A stretch of 64,000 nucleotides of DNA from Winogradskyella eckloniae (GCF_013249045.1 NZ_JABRWP010000001.1:1-64000); one strand, 5' to 3'; numbered from the stretch's first letter, positions 8,906 through 18,828 are shown. A program made the numbers and translations. The notes: generated by a model not told the origin, from the letters alone.

Positions 8906-8937
8906 CAAATATAAATTATTTTTTTCATTCTTTCCAA
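8906..8937 (-). promoter_or_regulatory. Promoter of tRNA-Asn
   Basis: On the minus strand TTG (complement of 8935-8937) is followed after 21 nt by TATATTTG (complement of 8906-8913). This is a full match to the Bacteroidota -33/-7 promoter, 25 nt before the tRNA 5' end. Confidence 0.75.
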
Positions 8938-8974
8938 ATGAAATAATATTTTTTTAATGTTTTTTAAAAAAATT

Positions 8975-10318
8975 TTAATCTGTTATCGCCTTAAATATAT
9001 CATTTCCGTTTGCAAACAACACTAATGCGATTAAAATAAAGAAACCTACCATCTGTGCACGCTCTAAAAACTTTTCACTTGGTTTCTTTCCAGAAATCAT
9101 TTCGTATAATAAAAACATAACGTGTCCTCCATCTAATGCTGGTATCGGTAGTAAATTTAAAATAGCTAGCATAACAGATAAAAAGGCTGTTAAACCCCAA
9201 AAATAAGACCAACTCCATACCGGAGAAAACTGATCGTAAATAGCCTTAAATCCACCTAATCCTTTATAAGCACCTGTACTTGGATTAAAAATAGCTTTTA
9301 ATTGATCAAAATAATTAGTGATGGTTTTTGTAAACTTACGTCCACCTGCCGCAAAACTTTCTCCAAAGGTGTATTCTTTTCTAAATACATCAAAATATCC
9401 TAAGTCTTCAAATCGCGATGCGTTATAACCTGGTCTTATGCCAAATTTACCATCTTCATCTAGCTTTAATTCTTTGCTTATAATAGAATTATCTGCCTTT
9501 AGAATTTCTACAGTTACCGTTTGGTTATTTAAATCTTTAGTGAATTCTTCAACTTGATCAAAATACGTTAACGCCTTACCATTTATACTTTTAATAATAT
9601 CACCTTGTACTAAGCCTTTATTTACATTTAATGAGGTATCTGCCACTTTATCTACCATAAAAGGCATTCTATATTCAAAGTTAAGTTTACTTTTACTTGA
9701 AGAGTATTGTCCTAAAAAATCTTCTGGTAAAGTAATAACTTTCTCCTCACCTCCTCTATTAATTGTAATCGTTTCTGCGCTTATTAGATTATATCCTATA
9801 TCAGAATCGTTTATAATTGGTGTATCGTTAATTGCTAAAACCTTATCTCCTGTTTTAAATCCAATCTCTAATAAAGCAGGATTATTAATCCAATACCCAT
9901 CTTTTAGACTATCTACTTTAACATCTGCATCACCATAAACAAAAGACATAACGACATAAATTATGTATGCCAATATAAAATTTACTGTAACACCTCCTAA
10001 CATAATAATTAAGCGTTGCCAAGCCGGTTTAGAACGGAATTCCCACGGCTGTGGTGGTAATGCCATTTGTTCCTTATCCATACTTTCGTCAATCATTCCG
10101 GCAATCTTTACGTAGCCTCCAAGAGGTAACCAACCAATACCATACACGGTATCACCTATTTTCTTTTTAAAAAGTGAAAACTTTACATCAAAAAAGAGGT
10201 AAAATTTTTCAACTTTAGTTTTAAAAAGTTTTGCAGGTATAAAGTGCCCTAACTCATGTAATACAATAAGCAATGATAAACTGAGTAAAAATTGAGATAT
10301 TTTTATTATAAATTCCAT
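8975..10318 (-). CDS. rseP: RIP site-2 protease RseP
   Basis: Intramembrane zinc metalloprotease that cleaves anti-sigma factors within the membrane during envelope stress. The 447-residue protein has the zinc motif H-E-L-G-H in the first membrane segment (residues 21-25), a second membrane block around 105-130, and two PDZ-like regions in the periplasmic part (about 135-215 and 215-300). The second catalytic motif L-D-G-G-H lies near 398-402, followed by a last helix. Length and order match the family. The gene is on the minus strand upstream of the tRNA, with a likely -7 box TACTTTTG at 10344-10351. Confidence 0.93.
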   Translation of the reverse strand: MEFIIKISQFLLSLSLLIVLHELGHFIPAKLFKTKVEKFYLFFDVKFSLFKKKIGDTVYGIGWLPLGGYVKIAGMIDESMDKEQMALPPQPWEFRSKPAWQRLIIMLGGVTVNFILAYIIYVVMSFVYGDADVKVDSLKDGYWINNPALLEIGFKTGDKVLAINDTPIINDSDIGYNLISAETITINRGGEEKVITLPEDFLGQYSSSKSKLNFEYRMPFMVDKVADTSLNVNKGLVQGDIIKSINGKALTYFDQVEEFTKDLNNQTVTVEILKADNSIISKELKLDEDGKFGIRPGYNASRFEDLGYFDVFRKEYTFGESFAAGGRKFTKTITNYFDQLKAIFNPSTGAYKGLGGFKAIYDQFSPVWSWSYFWGLTAFLSVMLAILNLLPIPALDGGHVMFLLYEMISGKKPSEKFLERAQMVGFFILIALVLFANGNDIFKAITD

Positions 10319-10410
10319 GTAATTTTTTTCAAAATGCGATGCGCAAAAGTAAGGTATTTATATCAAAAGTTTAATTTATTTAAGCGACATAAATTTTATG
10401 TGCTTCGCTA

Positions 10411-12345
10411 CTAATTTTTAATAATACGTTTGTTAATTATATGATCTTCTGTTTGAAACTGAATAAATAGCAATCCAGGAGCTAAGGCTTCTAAATCCAT
10501 TTGTGCTTTCCAATCGTTTTGAAGTAACAATTGCCCTAAGCTATTGTATATTTTAATGCCTTTTACATCTAAAGATTCTGGTTTTATAAAATTAACAACA
10601 GAAGAAGCCGGACTTGGGTACACAGTTATATCCGTATGCAATTCAAAATCTGCTGTGCTTAACGTTGCCGTGTTATTTTTTGAAATAAGATGAACATCTG
10701 GATCAACCAACACCTCTTGAACCGTAAAATTTACTGTTTCAATAAATTGTTGATTGTTTATGGTATTGTCTAAAACGACATCTAGGGATTCACCTAAAGT
10801 TCCTATTAACCTAATTGGCACACCTGCTTCAAAAAATGAAACAGAACTGTGACTTTGGGATTGCGAAACCGTTAAGCCTAATTGGTTTCCATTTTGTTCC
10901 CAATTTACACTGTAACTTGGATACCCTTGATTGTACAACCAATCATCAAAAAATTCATCTAAATTTCCACCTGTCGTAGCTTCCATCACATCAACAAAAT
11001 CTTGGGTTTTTGCATAATTAAAAGCCAAATCTGGTGTTGCTAAATAATCTTGTAAACCTTGATAAAAATCAACATCTCCAAGCTGTCGTCTTAGCATATG
11101 TAAAACCATAGCACCTTTACTATAACTCAATCTACTATTAAAAATACGCTCTACTAGAGTTGTATCTTGATCCGTAAGATAAACCGCTCCTCCTGGTTGA
11201 GACGTCACACTATTTACGGTTTGTTGTCTCCAATTTTTAAAATTAGCTTCACCGTCTAAATCTTCTATTACTAATGCCGCCAAATACGTGGCAAATCCTT
11301 CGTTTAACCAAATATCTTTCCAACTGCCACAGGTTATTTTGTTACCAAACCATTGATGCGCTAATTCATGTGCAATAAGACCTCGACTAAATCCTCCCAT
11401 AAAGGAAATGGTGGTATGCTCCATGCCGCCTCCCCAACCAAATTGCGCATGACCATATTTTTCGTCCGCAAAAGGATATTCTTCAAACAAATCTGTAAAT
11501 ATTTCCATGATATCTACTGTGATTTCTGTGCTTGCCTGAGCACTTACCAAACTTTCTGGGTAAACATAATTTACAATATCAAAAGGATTTCCGTTGTTGG
11601 GTACTTGATGTGAATACACTTCGTAATTGGTAACCGCAAAGGCTATTAAATATGCTGGAATAAGGTGTTTATGCTTAAATCTTGTCGTTTTCTCAGAATT
11701 TTGAATGGCCTGACTTATTTCTACACCATTTGAGGCTACAACATAACTTTCGTTATCAGCATTAAACTCTGGCGTGGTTACATACACATCTACAGAATCT
11801 ATTTTATCGATTAAATCTTGTTTGCATGGCCACCAACCTTTTGCACCATAAGGCTCTGAAAGGGTCCACATAATAGGATCTCCATTGTGCGTTGTTTGCT
11901 CAAACGATCCAAAACCAGAACTAATAGGATTACCAGAATAACTTACCGATAGAGAATCTAAAACACCTAATGCTTGCGTTGTGGGTAAAGTAATGACTAA
12001 CTCATCATCTGCATTTTGCACAAAACTTAAACTATTTCCACGTTGTAAAACCTGAGATACAACCATATTGTTGGCTAAATCAAATATGACAGAAGTTAAA
12101 TCGTCTTTAGCTTCAAAATAGGTCGTAACAACACCACTAATTTGAGACACCGAAGGATCTACATTTAACTCTAATCTATGATATTTTACATCATAGTTAC
12201 CTGTATTAGCATTTTGACTATTTAGCATTTGACTTAACGCTAAATTCGCTTCAGAAGACCGAATTGCATTTAAAGTTTCATGATAATCTTGAGCACTGAT
12301 TTGAAAAGCAGATATCAATAGTAAACATCCCAAAAATCGTTTCAT
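10411..12345 (-). CDS. M1-family aminopeptidase with T9SS sorting tail
   Basis: Secreted zinc aminopeptidase that removes N-terminal residues from peptides outside the cell. From the ATG at 12345 (chosen over one nine bases upstream because it opens directly into the signal peptide) it has 644 residues. The zinc site H-E-L-A-H is at about 326-330, with the third ligand Glu in N-E-G-F-A-T-Y 18-19 residues later. The exopeptidase motif is G-G-M-E-H rather than the classic G-A-M-E-N. The last 75 residues form a type A sorting domain (V-Y-P-S-P-A ... G-L-L-F-I-Q ... K-R-I-I-K), so it should leave through the type IX system. Confidence 0.92.
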   Translation of the reverse strand: MKRFLGCLLLISAFQISAQDYHETLNAIRSSEANLALSQMLNSQNANTGNYDVKYHRLELNVDPSVSQISGVVTTYFEAKDDLTSVIFDLANNMVVSQVLQRGNSLSFVQNADDELVITLPTTQALGVLDSLSVSYSGNPISSGFGSFEQTTHNGDPIMWTLSEPYGAKGWWPCKQDLIDKIDSVDVYVTTPEFNADNESYVVASNGVEISQAIQNSEKTTRFKHKHLIPAYLIAFAVTNYEVYSHQVPNNGNPFDIVNYVYPESLVSAQASTEITVDIMEIFTDLFEEYPFADEKYGHAQFGWGGGMEHTTISFMGGFSRGLIAHELAHQWFGNKITCGSWKDIWLNEGFATYLAALVIEDLDGEANFKNWRQQTVNSVTSQPGGAVYLTDQDTTLVERIFNSRLSYSKGAMVLHMLRRQLGDVDFYQGLQDYLATPDLAFNYAKTQDFVDVMEATTGGNLDEFFDDWLYNQGYPSYSVNWEQNGNQLGLTVSQSQSHSSVSFFEAGVPIRLIGTLGESLDVVLDNTINNQQFIETVNFTVQEVLVDPDVHLISKNNTATLSTADFELHTDITVYPSPASSVVNFIKPESLDVKGIKIYNSLGQLLLQNDWKAQMDLEALAPGLLFIQFQTEDHIINKRIIKN

Positions 12346-12394
12346 AACACACATTTTTAACGTTAAAAATAAAGCTTTTATTGAGATTGGGTCG

Positions 12395-12402
12395 TATTTT
12401 TG
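12395..12402 (+). promoter_or_regulatory. -7 box of SCO gene promoter
   Basis: TATTTTTG matches TAnnTTTG, 28 nt before the ATG of the SCO-family gene. Confidence 0.45.
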
Positions 12403-12430
12403 CCATTCAACTTTCTTTAAAATCGGTTTA

Positions 12431-13111
12431 ATGTCATTTCTTTCATTTTTTAAAGGCTATAAAAACTTTGGAATCTTTTTTTCAATCCTCTGTATTATAA
12501 TTATTACTATTATATACAACATTCTTAATGTAAAGCAGCCTTTAAATATTTATCAACCTGCTGGTGTAAGTGTTGAATTGGTAGATAGTACCATTCAACA
12601 TATTGCAAAATATCATAAGATTGCAGATTTTAGCTTAACCAATCAGAATGGTAAAACCATTACACAAGACGATTATAAGGATAAAATCTATGTTGCCGAT
12701 TTCTTTTTTACAACCTGTCCAACAATTTGCCCAATAATGACAAAAAACATGGCGCAAATACAAAAAGCAATTCTTAACGATGACGAGGTAATGTTGCTAT
12801 CACATTCCGTTACTCCTAAAATAGATAGTGTTGCACAGTTAAAAAAATATGCCATAGAAAAAGGCGTTATAGACCGAAAATGGAATTTAGTTACTGGAGA
12901 CAAAAAACAAATCTATAAGCTTGCTAGAAAAAGCTATCTCGCTGTTAAAACAGATGGCAATGGTGATGCCTATGATATGATACATACCGAAAATTTTATG
13001 CTCATTGATAAAAAACGTCAAATTAGAGGGTTTTACGATGGTACAAATTCAGAAGAAATAGAGCGCCTTTTAGATGACATTGAAACCTTAAAATATTTTG
13101 GAGGTTCTTAA
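12431..13111 (+). CDS. SCO1/SenC/PrrC-family copper protein
   Basis: Membrane-tethered thioredoxin-fold protein thought to deliver copper to the CuA site of cytochrome oxidase or to reduce its cysteines. It has 226 residues with one N-terminal transmembrane anchor (about 12-32). The thioredoxin-like domain carries the copper pair in T-C-P-T-I-C-P (Cys near 97 and 101) and the third ligand His in M-I-H-T-E-N-F (about 185-189), so all three ligands are present. It stands alone between the M1 peptidase (divergent) and feoA, about 100 nt upstream of the latter. Confidence 0.92.
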   Translation: MSFLSFFKGYKNFGIFFSILCIIIITIIYNILNVKQPLNIYQPAGVSVELVDSTIQHIAKYHKIADFSLTNQNGKTITQDDYKDKIYVADFFFTTCPTICPIMTKNMAQIQKAILNDDEVMLLSHSVTPKIDSVAQLKKYAIEKGVIDRKWNLVTGDKKQIYKLARKSYLAVKTDGNGDAYDMIHTENFMLIDKKRQIRGFYDGTNSEEIERLLDDIETLKYFGGS

Positions 13112-13169
13112 AAAAGGAAAAAGCAATTAAATATTCATTCTACCGCTTTTTACACTAACAATTTTCGCT

Positions 13170-13177
13170 TATTTTTG
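13170..13177 (+). promoter_or_regulatory. -7 box of feo operon promoter
   Basis: TATTTTTG matches TAnnTTTG, 31 nt upstream of the feoA TTG start. No clear -33 TTG or Fur-like site is seen. Confidence 0.45.
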
Positions 13178-13208
13178 CTTCTTTAAAATTATTCTAAATA
13201 AGGAAATA

Positions 13209-13436
13209 TTGACGTTAGCAGAATTAAAACGAGGCCAACAAGGTATAATAACCGATGTGTCTTCAAATCATATTCCATTAAAATTACTCGAAATGGGCTG
13301 TTTGCCAGGTAACGCTGTAGAACTTTTACAGGTAGCGCCATTTGCAGATCCTATGTACCTCAACATCAATGGAACACATTTAGCAATAAGAAAAGAAACT
13401 GCTGTTCACATTTTAATTGAAGCTACAAATGAGTAA
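13209..13436 (+). CDS. feoA: Ferrous iron transport protein A (FeoA)
   Basis: A 75-residue cytoplasmic SH3-like protein that assists FeoB. The whole length fits the FeoA domain: an opening T-L-A-E-L-K-R-G-Q-Q-G, then L-L-E-M-G-C-L-P-G, and a last strand with L-A-I-R-K-E-T-A. The start is the TTG at 13209, because no in-frame ATG precedes the conserved first strand. The gene overlaps feoB by 8 nt, which points to translational coupling. Confidence 0.9.
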   Translation: MTLAELKRGQQGIITDVSSNHIPLKLLEMGCLPGNAVELLQVAPFADPMYLNINGTHLAIRKETAVHILIEATNE

Positions 13437-15543
13437 GCAGATCAACGTTGCATTAATAGGAAATCCTAATACAGGTAAAACATCTGTTTTTAACGCCTTA
13501 ACAGGCTTAAATCAGAAAGTAGGTAATTATCCAGGAATCACTGTAGATAAAAAAGAAGGTATCTGCAAATTACCTCGTGGTCTAAAAGCTCACATTATTG
13601 ATTTACCTGGTACGTATAGCTTAAATGCTTCTTCTTTAGATGAAAATGTAGTGATAGAATTATTACTTAACAAAAACGACAAGGATTATCCAGATGTTGC
13701 CGTAGTTGTTAGTGATGTTGAAAATTTAAAAAGAAACTTATTATTATACACACAAATTAAAGATTTACAAATTCCGACAATTTTAGTCATAAACATGTCT
13801 GATAGAATGGAATACAAGGGTATATCTTTAGATATTTTGTATTTAGAAGAACAATTAAAAACCAAAATTGCTCTTATTAGCACAAGAAAAAACAAAGGCA
13901 TAGAGCAATTAAAAGAACTAATTACCAAATACAAAGAGCTTTCAACGGAAGCTTGCTTGGATACTTCAATTATAGATGCATCTTATTTTAATAGTTTAAA
14001 AAAAGCGTTTCCAAATCAACTGGTCTATAAATTATGGTTGGTAATCACTCAAGATGTTAATTTTGGTAAAACCGACAGAGCTACCTTTGATAAGGTTGAA
14101 GATTTTAAAACAAAATCTAACGCAGATTTAAAACGTCTTCAACAGAAAGAAACCATAAAACGTTATCAATTTATAAACGAAACCTTAAAGAAAGGACAAA
14201 CGATAGACTTAAAATCTGCCAAGGATTTACGTATTAAATTAGATAGAATTCTAACACATAAAGTTTGGGGCTATGTTATCTTTTTCTTTATTCTGCTTAT
14301 CATGTTTCAAGCGGTTTATGATTGGGCATCCTATCCAACAGATTTAATTGATGCCGGATTTTCTAATTTAGCTAATTGGGTACAACATACCTTGCCAGAA
14401 GGTGCATTTACTAATCTTTTAGCAGAAGGAATCATTGCTGGTATAGGTGGCATTATGGTTTTTATACCACCAATTGCGTTCTTATTTTTATTTATTTCAC
14501 TGTTAGAAGAAAGTGGCTACATGAGTCGTGTCGTCTTTTTAATGGATAATATTATGAAACGCTTTGGCTTAAGTGGAAAAAGTGTGGTGCCTTTAATTTC
14601 TGGAAATGCCTGTGCAATTCCGGCAATTATGGCAGCAAGAAATATAGAAAGCTGGAAAGAACGTTTAATTACCATACTTGTTACACCATTTACAACCTGT
14701 TCTGCACGATTACCTGTATATGTTATTATTATTTCATTGGTGATTCCCGAAGGCACATTTTTAGGGTTAAGTTTTCAAGCGCTTACATTAATGAGCCTAT
14801 ATATCATTGGATTCTTAACAGCTGTATTTTCAGCGTACATATTAAATAAGATACTTAAAATTAAAAGCAAATCTTATTTTGTTATAGAAATGCCTAGTTA
14901 TAAAATTCCATTATTTAAAAATGTACTGCTAACCGTTTTAGAAAAAACCAAAACGTTTGTCTTTGAAGCCGGAAAAATTATCTTAGCGATATCTATTGTT
15001 TTATGGTTTTTAGCCTCTTATGGTCCAGGTGAACCATTTAATAATGCAGAAGCTATTGTACAGCAAAAACATCCTAATCTATCTGAAGACCAACAAAACG
15101 ATCTCATTGCAGAACAAAAATTAGAACATTCTTATATTGGTATTGTAGGAAAAGCTATTGAACCTGCCATACGTCCATTAGGTTATGATTGGAAAATAGG
15201 TATTGGTCTCGTTACCTCTTTTGCTGCAAGAGAAGTATTTGTGGGTACTTTAGCCACCATTTATAGTATAGGAAGTGCTAATGATCTTGAAGACGAAGAT
15301 GAAGCTATGTCTACCATAAAAAACCGAATGTCTGAAGAAGTTTATAGTGATGGCAGCAAAGTCTTTACCTTAGCTTCTGGTATTTCTCTTTTATTGTTTT
15401 ATGCTTTTGCTATGCAGTGTATGAGCACGTTAGCTATTGTAAAACGAGAAACCAACTCTTGGAAATGGCCAGTTTATCAATTAGTGATAATGAGTGGTTT
15501 TGCCTACATTGTAGCATTAATTGCGTTTCAAGTATTAAAGTAA
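13429..15543 (+). CDS. feoB: Ferrous iron transporter FeoB
   Basis: GTP-dependent Fe(II) permease of the inner membrane. The N-terminal G domain (about 1-170) shows G1 G-N-P-N-T-G-K-T, G3 D-L-P-G-T and G4 N-M-S-D. A helical spacer follows, then a membrane domain of two Gate repeats (about 300-480 and 500-700) with conserved Cys in G-N-A-C-A-I-P and T-T-C-S-A-R. Length is 704 residues from the ATG at 13429, preferred over a TTG at 13417 because it opens into M-S-K-Q-I-N-V-A-L-I-G. It overlaps feoA by 8 nt and is followed 2 nt later by a Cys-rich small protein. Confidence 0.95.
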   Translation: MSKQINVALIGNPNTGKTSVFNALTGLNQKVGNYPGITVDKKEGICKLPRGLKAHIIDLPGTYSLNASSLDENVVIELLLNKNDKDYPDVAVVVSDVENLKRNLLLYTQIKDLQIPTILVINMSDRMEYKGISLDILYLEEQLKTKIALISTRKNKGIEQLKELITKYKELSTEACLDTSIIDASYFNSLKKAFPNQLVYKLWLVITQDVNFGKTDRATFDKVEDFKTKSNADLKRLQQKETIKRYQFINETLKKGQTIDLKSAKDLRIKLDRILTHKVWGYVIFFFILLIMFQAVYDWASYPTDLIDAGFSNLANWVQHTLPEGAFTNLLAEGIIAGIGGIMVFIPPIAFLFLFISLLEESGYMSRVVFLMDNIMKRFGLSGKSVVPLISGNACAIPAIMAARNIESWKERLITILVTPFTTCSARLPVYVIIISLVIPEGTFLGLSFQALTLMSLYIIGFLTAVFSAYILNKILKIKSKSYFVIEMPSYKIPLFKNVLLTVLEKTKTFVFEAGKIILAISIVLWFLASYGPGEPFNNAEAIVQQKHPNLSEDQQNDLIAEQKLEHSYIGIVGKAIEPAIRPLGYDWKIGIGLVTSFAAREVFVGTLATIYSIGSANDLEDEDEAMSTIKNRMSEEVYSDGSKVFTLASGISLLLFYAFAMQCMSTLAIVKRETNSWKWPVYQLVIMSGFAYIVALIAFQVLK

Positions 15544-15545
15544 AT

Positions 15546-15683
15546 ATGAACCATTTTATTCAGAACATATTAGTTGTTATCGCCTTAGGATTTGCAGTGT
15601 TTTTTCTAATTCGAAAGTTTGTATGGACACCTAAGAAAAAGTCATCAAAATCTTGCGGAAATGATAATTGTGGCTGTAGCTAG
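15546..15683 (+). CDS. FeoB-associated Cys-rich membrane protein
   Basis: A 45-residue protein with one transmembrane helix (about residues 5-24), a basic linker and a cysteine tail (S-C-G-N-D-N-C-G-C-S). It starts 2 nt after the feoB stop, in the position where Bacteroidota and Firmicutes carry such a FeoB partner (FeoC-like in place, unrelated in sequence). The cysteines may sense or hand over iron. It is too short for many gene callers, and its stop overlaps that of the convergent gene by 4 nt. Confidence 0.85.
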   Translation: MNHFIQNILVVIALGFAVFFLIRKFVWTPKKKSSKSCGNDNCGCS

Positions 15684-16483
15684 TCTTTTAGATATTTAAT
15701 TTTTCGGCTTTTAATTTCAGTTGTTTTTTTCTTCTGGCCGTCAATTTGTATTTTTTTGATTCTTGTCCAATTTCCATTTTCATCATATTTATACGTTATT
15801 ACATATTTAATATCCGTACTTGATGTTGGCCAATAAAACGCGGTCAAATCTCCATATTCATTTCTTTCTATTTCATAGTCTTTTTTAAACCATTCCGTTT
15901 TATTAAGAGCTACTGTACCATCTTCTTTATAAACTGTATAGGTATACCTATTGGTCTTATAATTATATTCTGCAGTAGACAACCCAATTAACTGACCATT
16001 AGTATTTAGAGTTTTAATTTCGGTAGGATTGTGATTTTCGTTATAAAGTACTCGCATTGTGTAATTCAATGTACCATCTGAATTGAGCATTTTTAAATCC
16101 TTTGTATTTTCTCCATATACAGTTTCGTATTTTGAAGTTGTCCATCCTAAAGTTTTGTATTTAAGCCTTACTGTATTTTTAACAACTCTGTTCAGAGTAT
16201 CTAAAGAAAATTCTCTTGTTGATTCTAATTCTGAATCTTTATATCGTTTTATCCTAACTATTGAATCTTCTGGAAATGTATAATTTGATTTTTCGATATA
16301 CGAGAAATCTCCACCAGGATTAACTTTCCTTGTCACAATTATTTCTTTGGCAATACCGTTCTCTAAGAGGTAATCTTTTGGTAAATCAATTCGGCTTATT
16401 TCAGTATAAATTGATGTTTGTCCCGAACAATAAATACTAAACAATAGCAAAAATAGTATTTGAAGTAAATGTCCTTTCATCAT
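15680..16483 (-). CDS. Secreted protein with RHS/YD-like repeats
   Basis: A 267-residue exported protein with a signal peptide (about 1-21, ending YCSGQ). The mature part is a run of beta-hairpin units of the form Y-x-E/D-N-x-N-x-T/W, for example Y-N-E-N-H-N-P-T near 150 and Y-D-E-N-G-N-W-T near 234. These resemble degenerate YD (RHS-type) or MORN-like repeats. No toxin domain is fused. It overlaps the feo operon tail-to-tail by 4 nt. The 143-nt spacer upstream (16484-16626) has only a 13-nt direct repeat at 16567-16593. Confidence 0.6.
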   Translation of the reverse strand: MMKGHLLQILFLLLFSIYCSGQTSIYTEISRIDLPKDYLLENGIAKEIIVTRKVNPGGDFSYIEKSNYTFPEDSIVRIKRYKDSELESTREFSLDTLNRVVKNTVRLKYKTLGWTTSKYETVYGENTKDLKMLNSDGTLNYTMRVLYNENHNPTEIKTLNTNGQLIGLSTAEYNYKTNRYTYTVYKEDGTVALNKTEWFKKDYEIERNEYGDLTAFYWPTSSTDIKYVITYKYDENGNWTRIKKIQIDGQKKKTTEIKSRKIKYLKD

Positions 16484-16626
16484 AATAATTACATTGATTT
16501 TTTTTAAAAATTAACGGTATTGCTTAAACACTCAATTTAATAAATACCGAATGAAAAATCTACAAAAACCAGAATTAGCAAACCAGAATTAGCTATAAAC
16601 AAAATGCCGAGTTTGTTTTCTAATTT

Positions 16627-17907
16627 TTAGTTTCTAATCCTTAACAATTCCATGTCTAACTCTTCTTTAGATTTTTTTTCAATTGTATTTAGTGACGAAT
16701 CTAAAATGTTGTTTTTTTCGTAAGGATCATTAATTAGGTTGTACATTTCTTCATTTCCATCTGCAAATACTAATAATTTAAAGGTGCCATTACTAATAGT
16801 CCAAGCATCATTTTTTTCATTCTTCATTTCAGAATATTGATACTTTCTAATTGACTTCTCTTCTGTTAAAAGCGACTTAAAGCTTTTACTATCATTTATT
16901 CTATCAGTGTCTACGCCTGCTATTTCGGCTATGGTAGCAAACATATCTGTTGTAGTGATTAAATTATTATCGCTTCCTTTTCTTTCAACCCCTTTACCAG
17001 ACACAAATAATGGCATATTTATACCACCTTGATAAAGACTTCTTTTTACTTGATTTTTTTTATAAGGATCTTGAGTAACTATAGGTTCTATACCGTTATC
17101 ACCCATAAAAATGATAATGGTATTTTCCCTGTCTTCTTTTGATAATGCATTTAAAAGTTCTCCTATTTGATAATCCATAGCCTCAATAGAAGCCATAAAA
17201 TATGGTGTAGGATCTACCTCTTTGGTATAAGGTGGTAAATTACCTTGGCTATGCATCTCTAAAGGAGGCAAATGAAAAGGTGTATGTGGCGCATTATAAG
17301 CTAACCACATAAACCAAGGTTTTTCTTGTTTGTTAATCCAATTGAACGCTAAATCTGTAAATTTCTTGGTAGTATATTCTGTTGCTACTGTTTGTTTTCC
17401 GTTTTCTGATAAAGGCCAGTTGTAATAATCTTTTACAGAACCTTTAAATATACCTGCGTAATAATCGATGCCAAAGGTTTCAGGATTAATAGTTGTATCG
17501 TAACCCGAGAGATGCCATTTACCAACTACAGCTGTGGCGTAAGCACTATCCGTGTTTTGGTTAATGTATTTTTGCAATAAAACTTCACTTTCACTCAATT
17601 TTTGATTGGCCCAACGCACATCTGTTCGATAACCATATTTACCTGTAATCATGGAAGCTCTAGTTGGTGAACAGGTTGGATATGTCCAGAAATTGTTAAA
17701 GCTTAAACCTGTTTCTCTAATAGCATCTATATTTGGTGTATGCGGTTTTATGGTGCCTTCATTATATCCTGCCAACGCTTCTTTTCCCATATCATCTGCT
17801 ATTATAAACAATATGTTTGGTGCTTTGCTAGATGTTTTTTTATGGTGGTTTGTTTTACAGCTTAAGCATAAGATTGCTATTAAAATGTATAGTGTATTTT
17901 TATTCAT
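16627..17907 (-). CDS. Sulfatase lipoprotein
   Basis: Type I sulfatase that hydrolyses sulfate esters, likely of algal polysaccharides, and is anchored as a lipoprotein. From the ATG at 17907 it has 426 residues with a lipobox L-C-L-S-C near residue 17; a longer frame from 18006 adds 33 residues that do not fit a signal. The active-site signature C-S-P-T-R-A-S-M-I-T-G is present (Cys becomes formylglycine). Metal-binding residues are visible in N-I-L-F-I-I-A-D-D-M-G and F-M-G-D-N-G. The C-terminus is short, and no sulfatase-maturing enzyme is in the window. Confidence 0.92.
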   Translation of the reverse strand: MNKNTLYILIAILCLSCKTNHHKKTSSKAPNILFIIADDMGKEALAGYNEGTIKPHTPNIDAIRETGLSFNNFWTYPTCSPTRASMITGKYGYRTDVRWANQKLSESEVLLQKYINQNTDSAYATAVVGKWHLSGYDTTINPETFGIDYYAGIFKGSVKDYYNWPLSENGKQTVATEYTTKKFTDLAFNWINKQEKPWFMWLAYNAPHTPFHLPPLEMHSQGNLPPYTKEVDPTPYFMASIEAMDYQIGELLNALSKEDRENTIIIFMGDNGIEPIVTQDPYKKNQVKRSLYQGGINMPLFVSGKGVERKGSDNNLITTTDMFATIAEIAGVDTDRINDSKSFKSLLTEEKSIRKYQYSEMKNEKNDAWTISNGTFKLLVFADGNEEMYNLINDPYEKNNILDSSLNTIEKKSKEELDMELLRIRN

Positions 17908-18015
17908 TAATATCTTTAAAATTGTCAACAAAACATTTCGATTAAACCATAAAGCATTCAATGCTGTTTCTTGATTTCTATGAATATTGTCTAACACGAA
18001 GTACAACCCATAATT

Positions 18016-18828
18016 TTATTTTTCAACAAACCCTTCAGGAATATCAAATGTTGTTGGTGCTGTGGTTACAAATTTAGCACTTCTAATAGTAGCATCACCA
18101 ATAACTTTTCCTATACCATTGGCACTAGACCACTCATAAAACTCCCAATTATGAGCTACAGGTATACCATCAATCATTTTGTAATTAGAATATCCTATGG
18201 CATGCGGATCTGCTTCTGCTGCTTCTGTAGATTTATTCACTGTAACGATATAGGCTACATAGTCCATTAAATGAGTTTGTGGGTCACTGTAAACAATATA
18301 CCAATCATCTGGCGCATCGCCTGTGTTTGCTTCAAATGTTAGTCGTTGAGAATTGTACGTTTTATTATTAAGTTTTGCAGATTCTACATCAGACCAAATT
18401 GTACCTTGATCATCTAATTTATTTGGAAATAATAAAAAATACATCCAAGTATAAGCATCAAAACGGGCTGCTTTTTCATTTTTTAAATCGGCCGAATGAA
18501 ATACTCTTGCACCATCATAGTATATTGAAGAGCCATCTTTTAATTCAATTTTCCCTTTAGTAGAATTAGTTAGATAGGTCATTTTAGCATCTAAACGTAC
18601 TTGACCTCCAAAACTAATAACCATATCTACTTCAATGGCATTATGAGCCAAAAATTTATCTTTTTTATAAGCCTTCTCAATAGCTTCTATTGACGATATC
18701 GCTTTCTTGGCTTCTGTTTTAACTGTAGGCGTTTCTAATTCTGGTGTTACTTTGTTTTCATTTTTACAACTTGTGGTTAACGCTAAAACCATGAGACACG
18801 CAAAACCCAACTTAAAGATAGATGACAT
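18016..18828 (-). CDS. DUF6503-type lipoprotein
   Basis: A 270-residue lipoprotein: the signal peptide ends with the lipobox T-T-S-C at residue 21, followed by an acidic Thr/Pro-rich linker. The mature domain is a beta-rich fold of the type found in secreted Bacteroidota proteins of unknown function, resembling LolA-like lipoprotein-binding barrels (strands with W-Y-I-V-Y-S-D-P-Q-T-H-L-M-D-Y). I place it in DUF6503 from the general pattern and have not run a search. It lies 108 nt upstream of the sulfatase start and may be transcribed with it. Confidence 0.65.
   Translation of the reverse strand: MSSIFKLGFACLMVLALTTSCKNENKVTPELETPTVKTEAKKAISSIEAIEKAYKKDKFLAHNAIEVDMVISFGGQVRLDAKMTYLTNSTKGKIELKDGSSIYYDGARVFHSADLKNEKAARFDAYTWMYFLLFPNKLDDQGTIWSDVESAKLNNKTYNSQRLTFEANTGDAPDDWYIVYSDPQTHLMDYVAYIVTVNKSTEAAEADPHAIGYSNYKMIDGIPVAHNWEFYEWSSANGIGKVIGDATIRSAKFVTTAPTTFDIPEGFVEK

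Noticed and set aside
11368-11613. Opposite-strand 81-codon frame inside the M1 peptidase gene
   Set aside because: Runs antisense through the zinc-site region of a well-supported gene and shows no independent features. The same applies to other frames lying inside confident genes.
13417-13428. Earlier TTG start for feoB
   Set aside because: Would add four residues and a 20-nt overlap with feoA; the ATG at 13429 begins the conserved G-domain strand at the usual distance.
16567-16593. Two direct copies of AACCAGAATTAGC with a 14-nt period
   Set aside because: Only two copies in an AT-rich spacer, no palindrome and no link to a gene start. Not a CRISPR or iteron.
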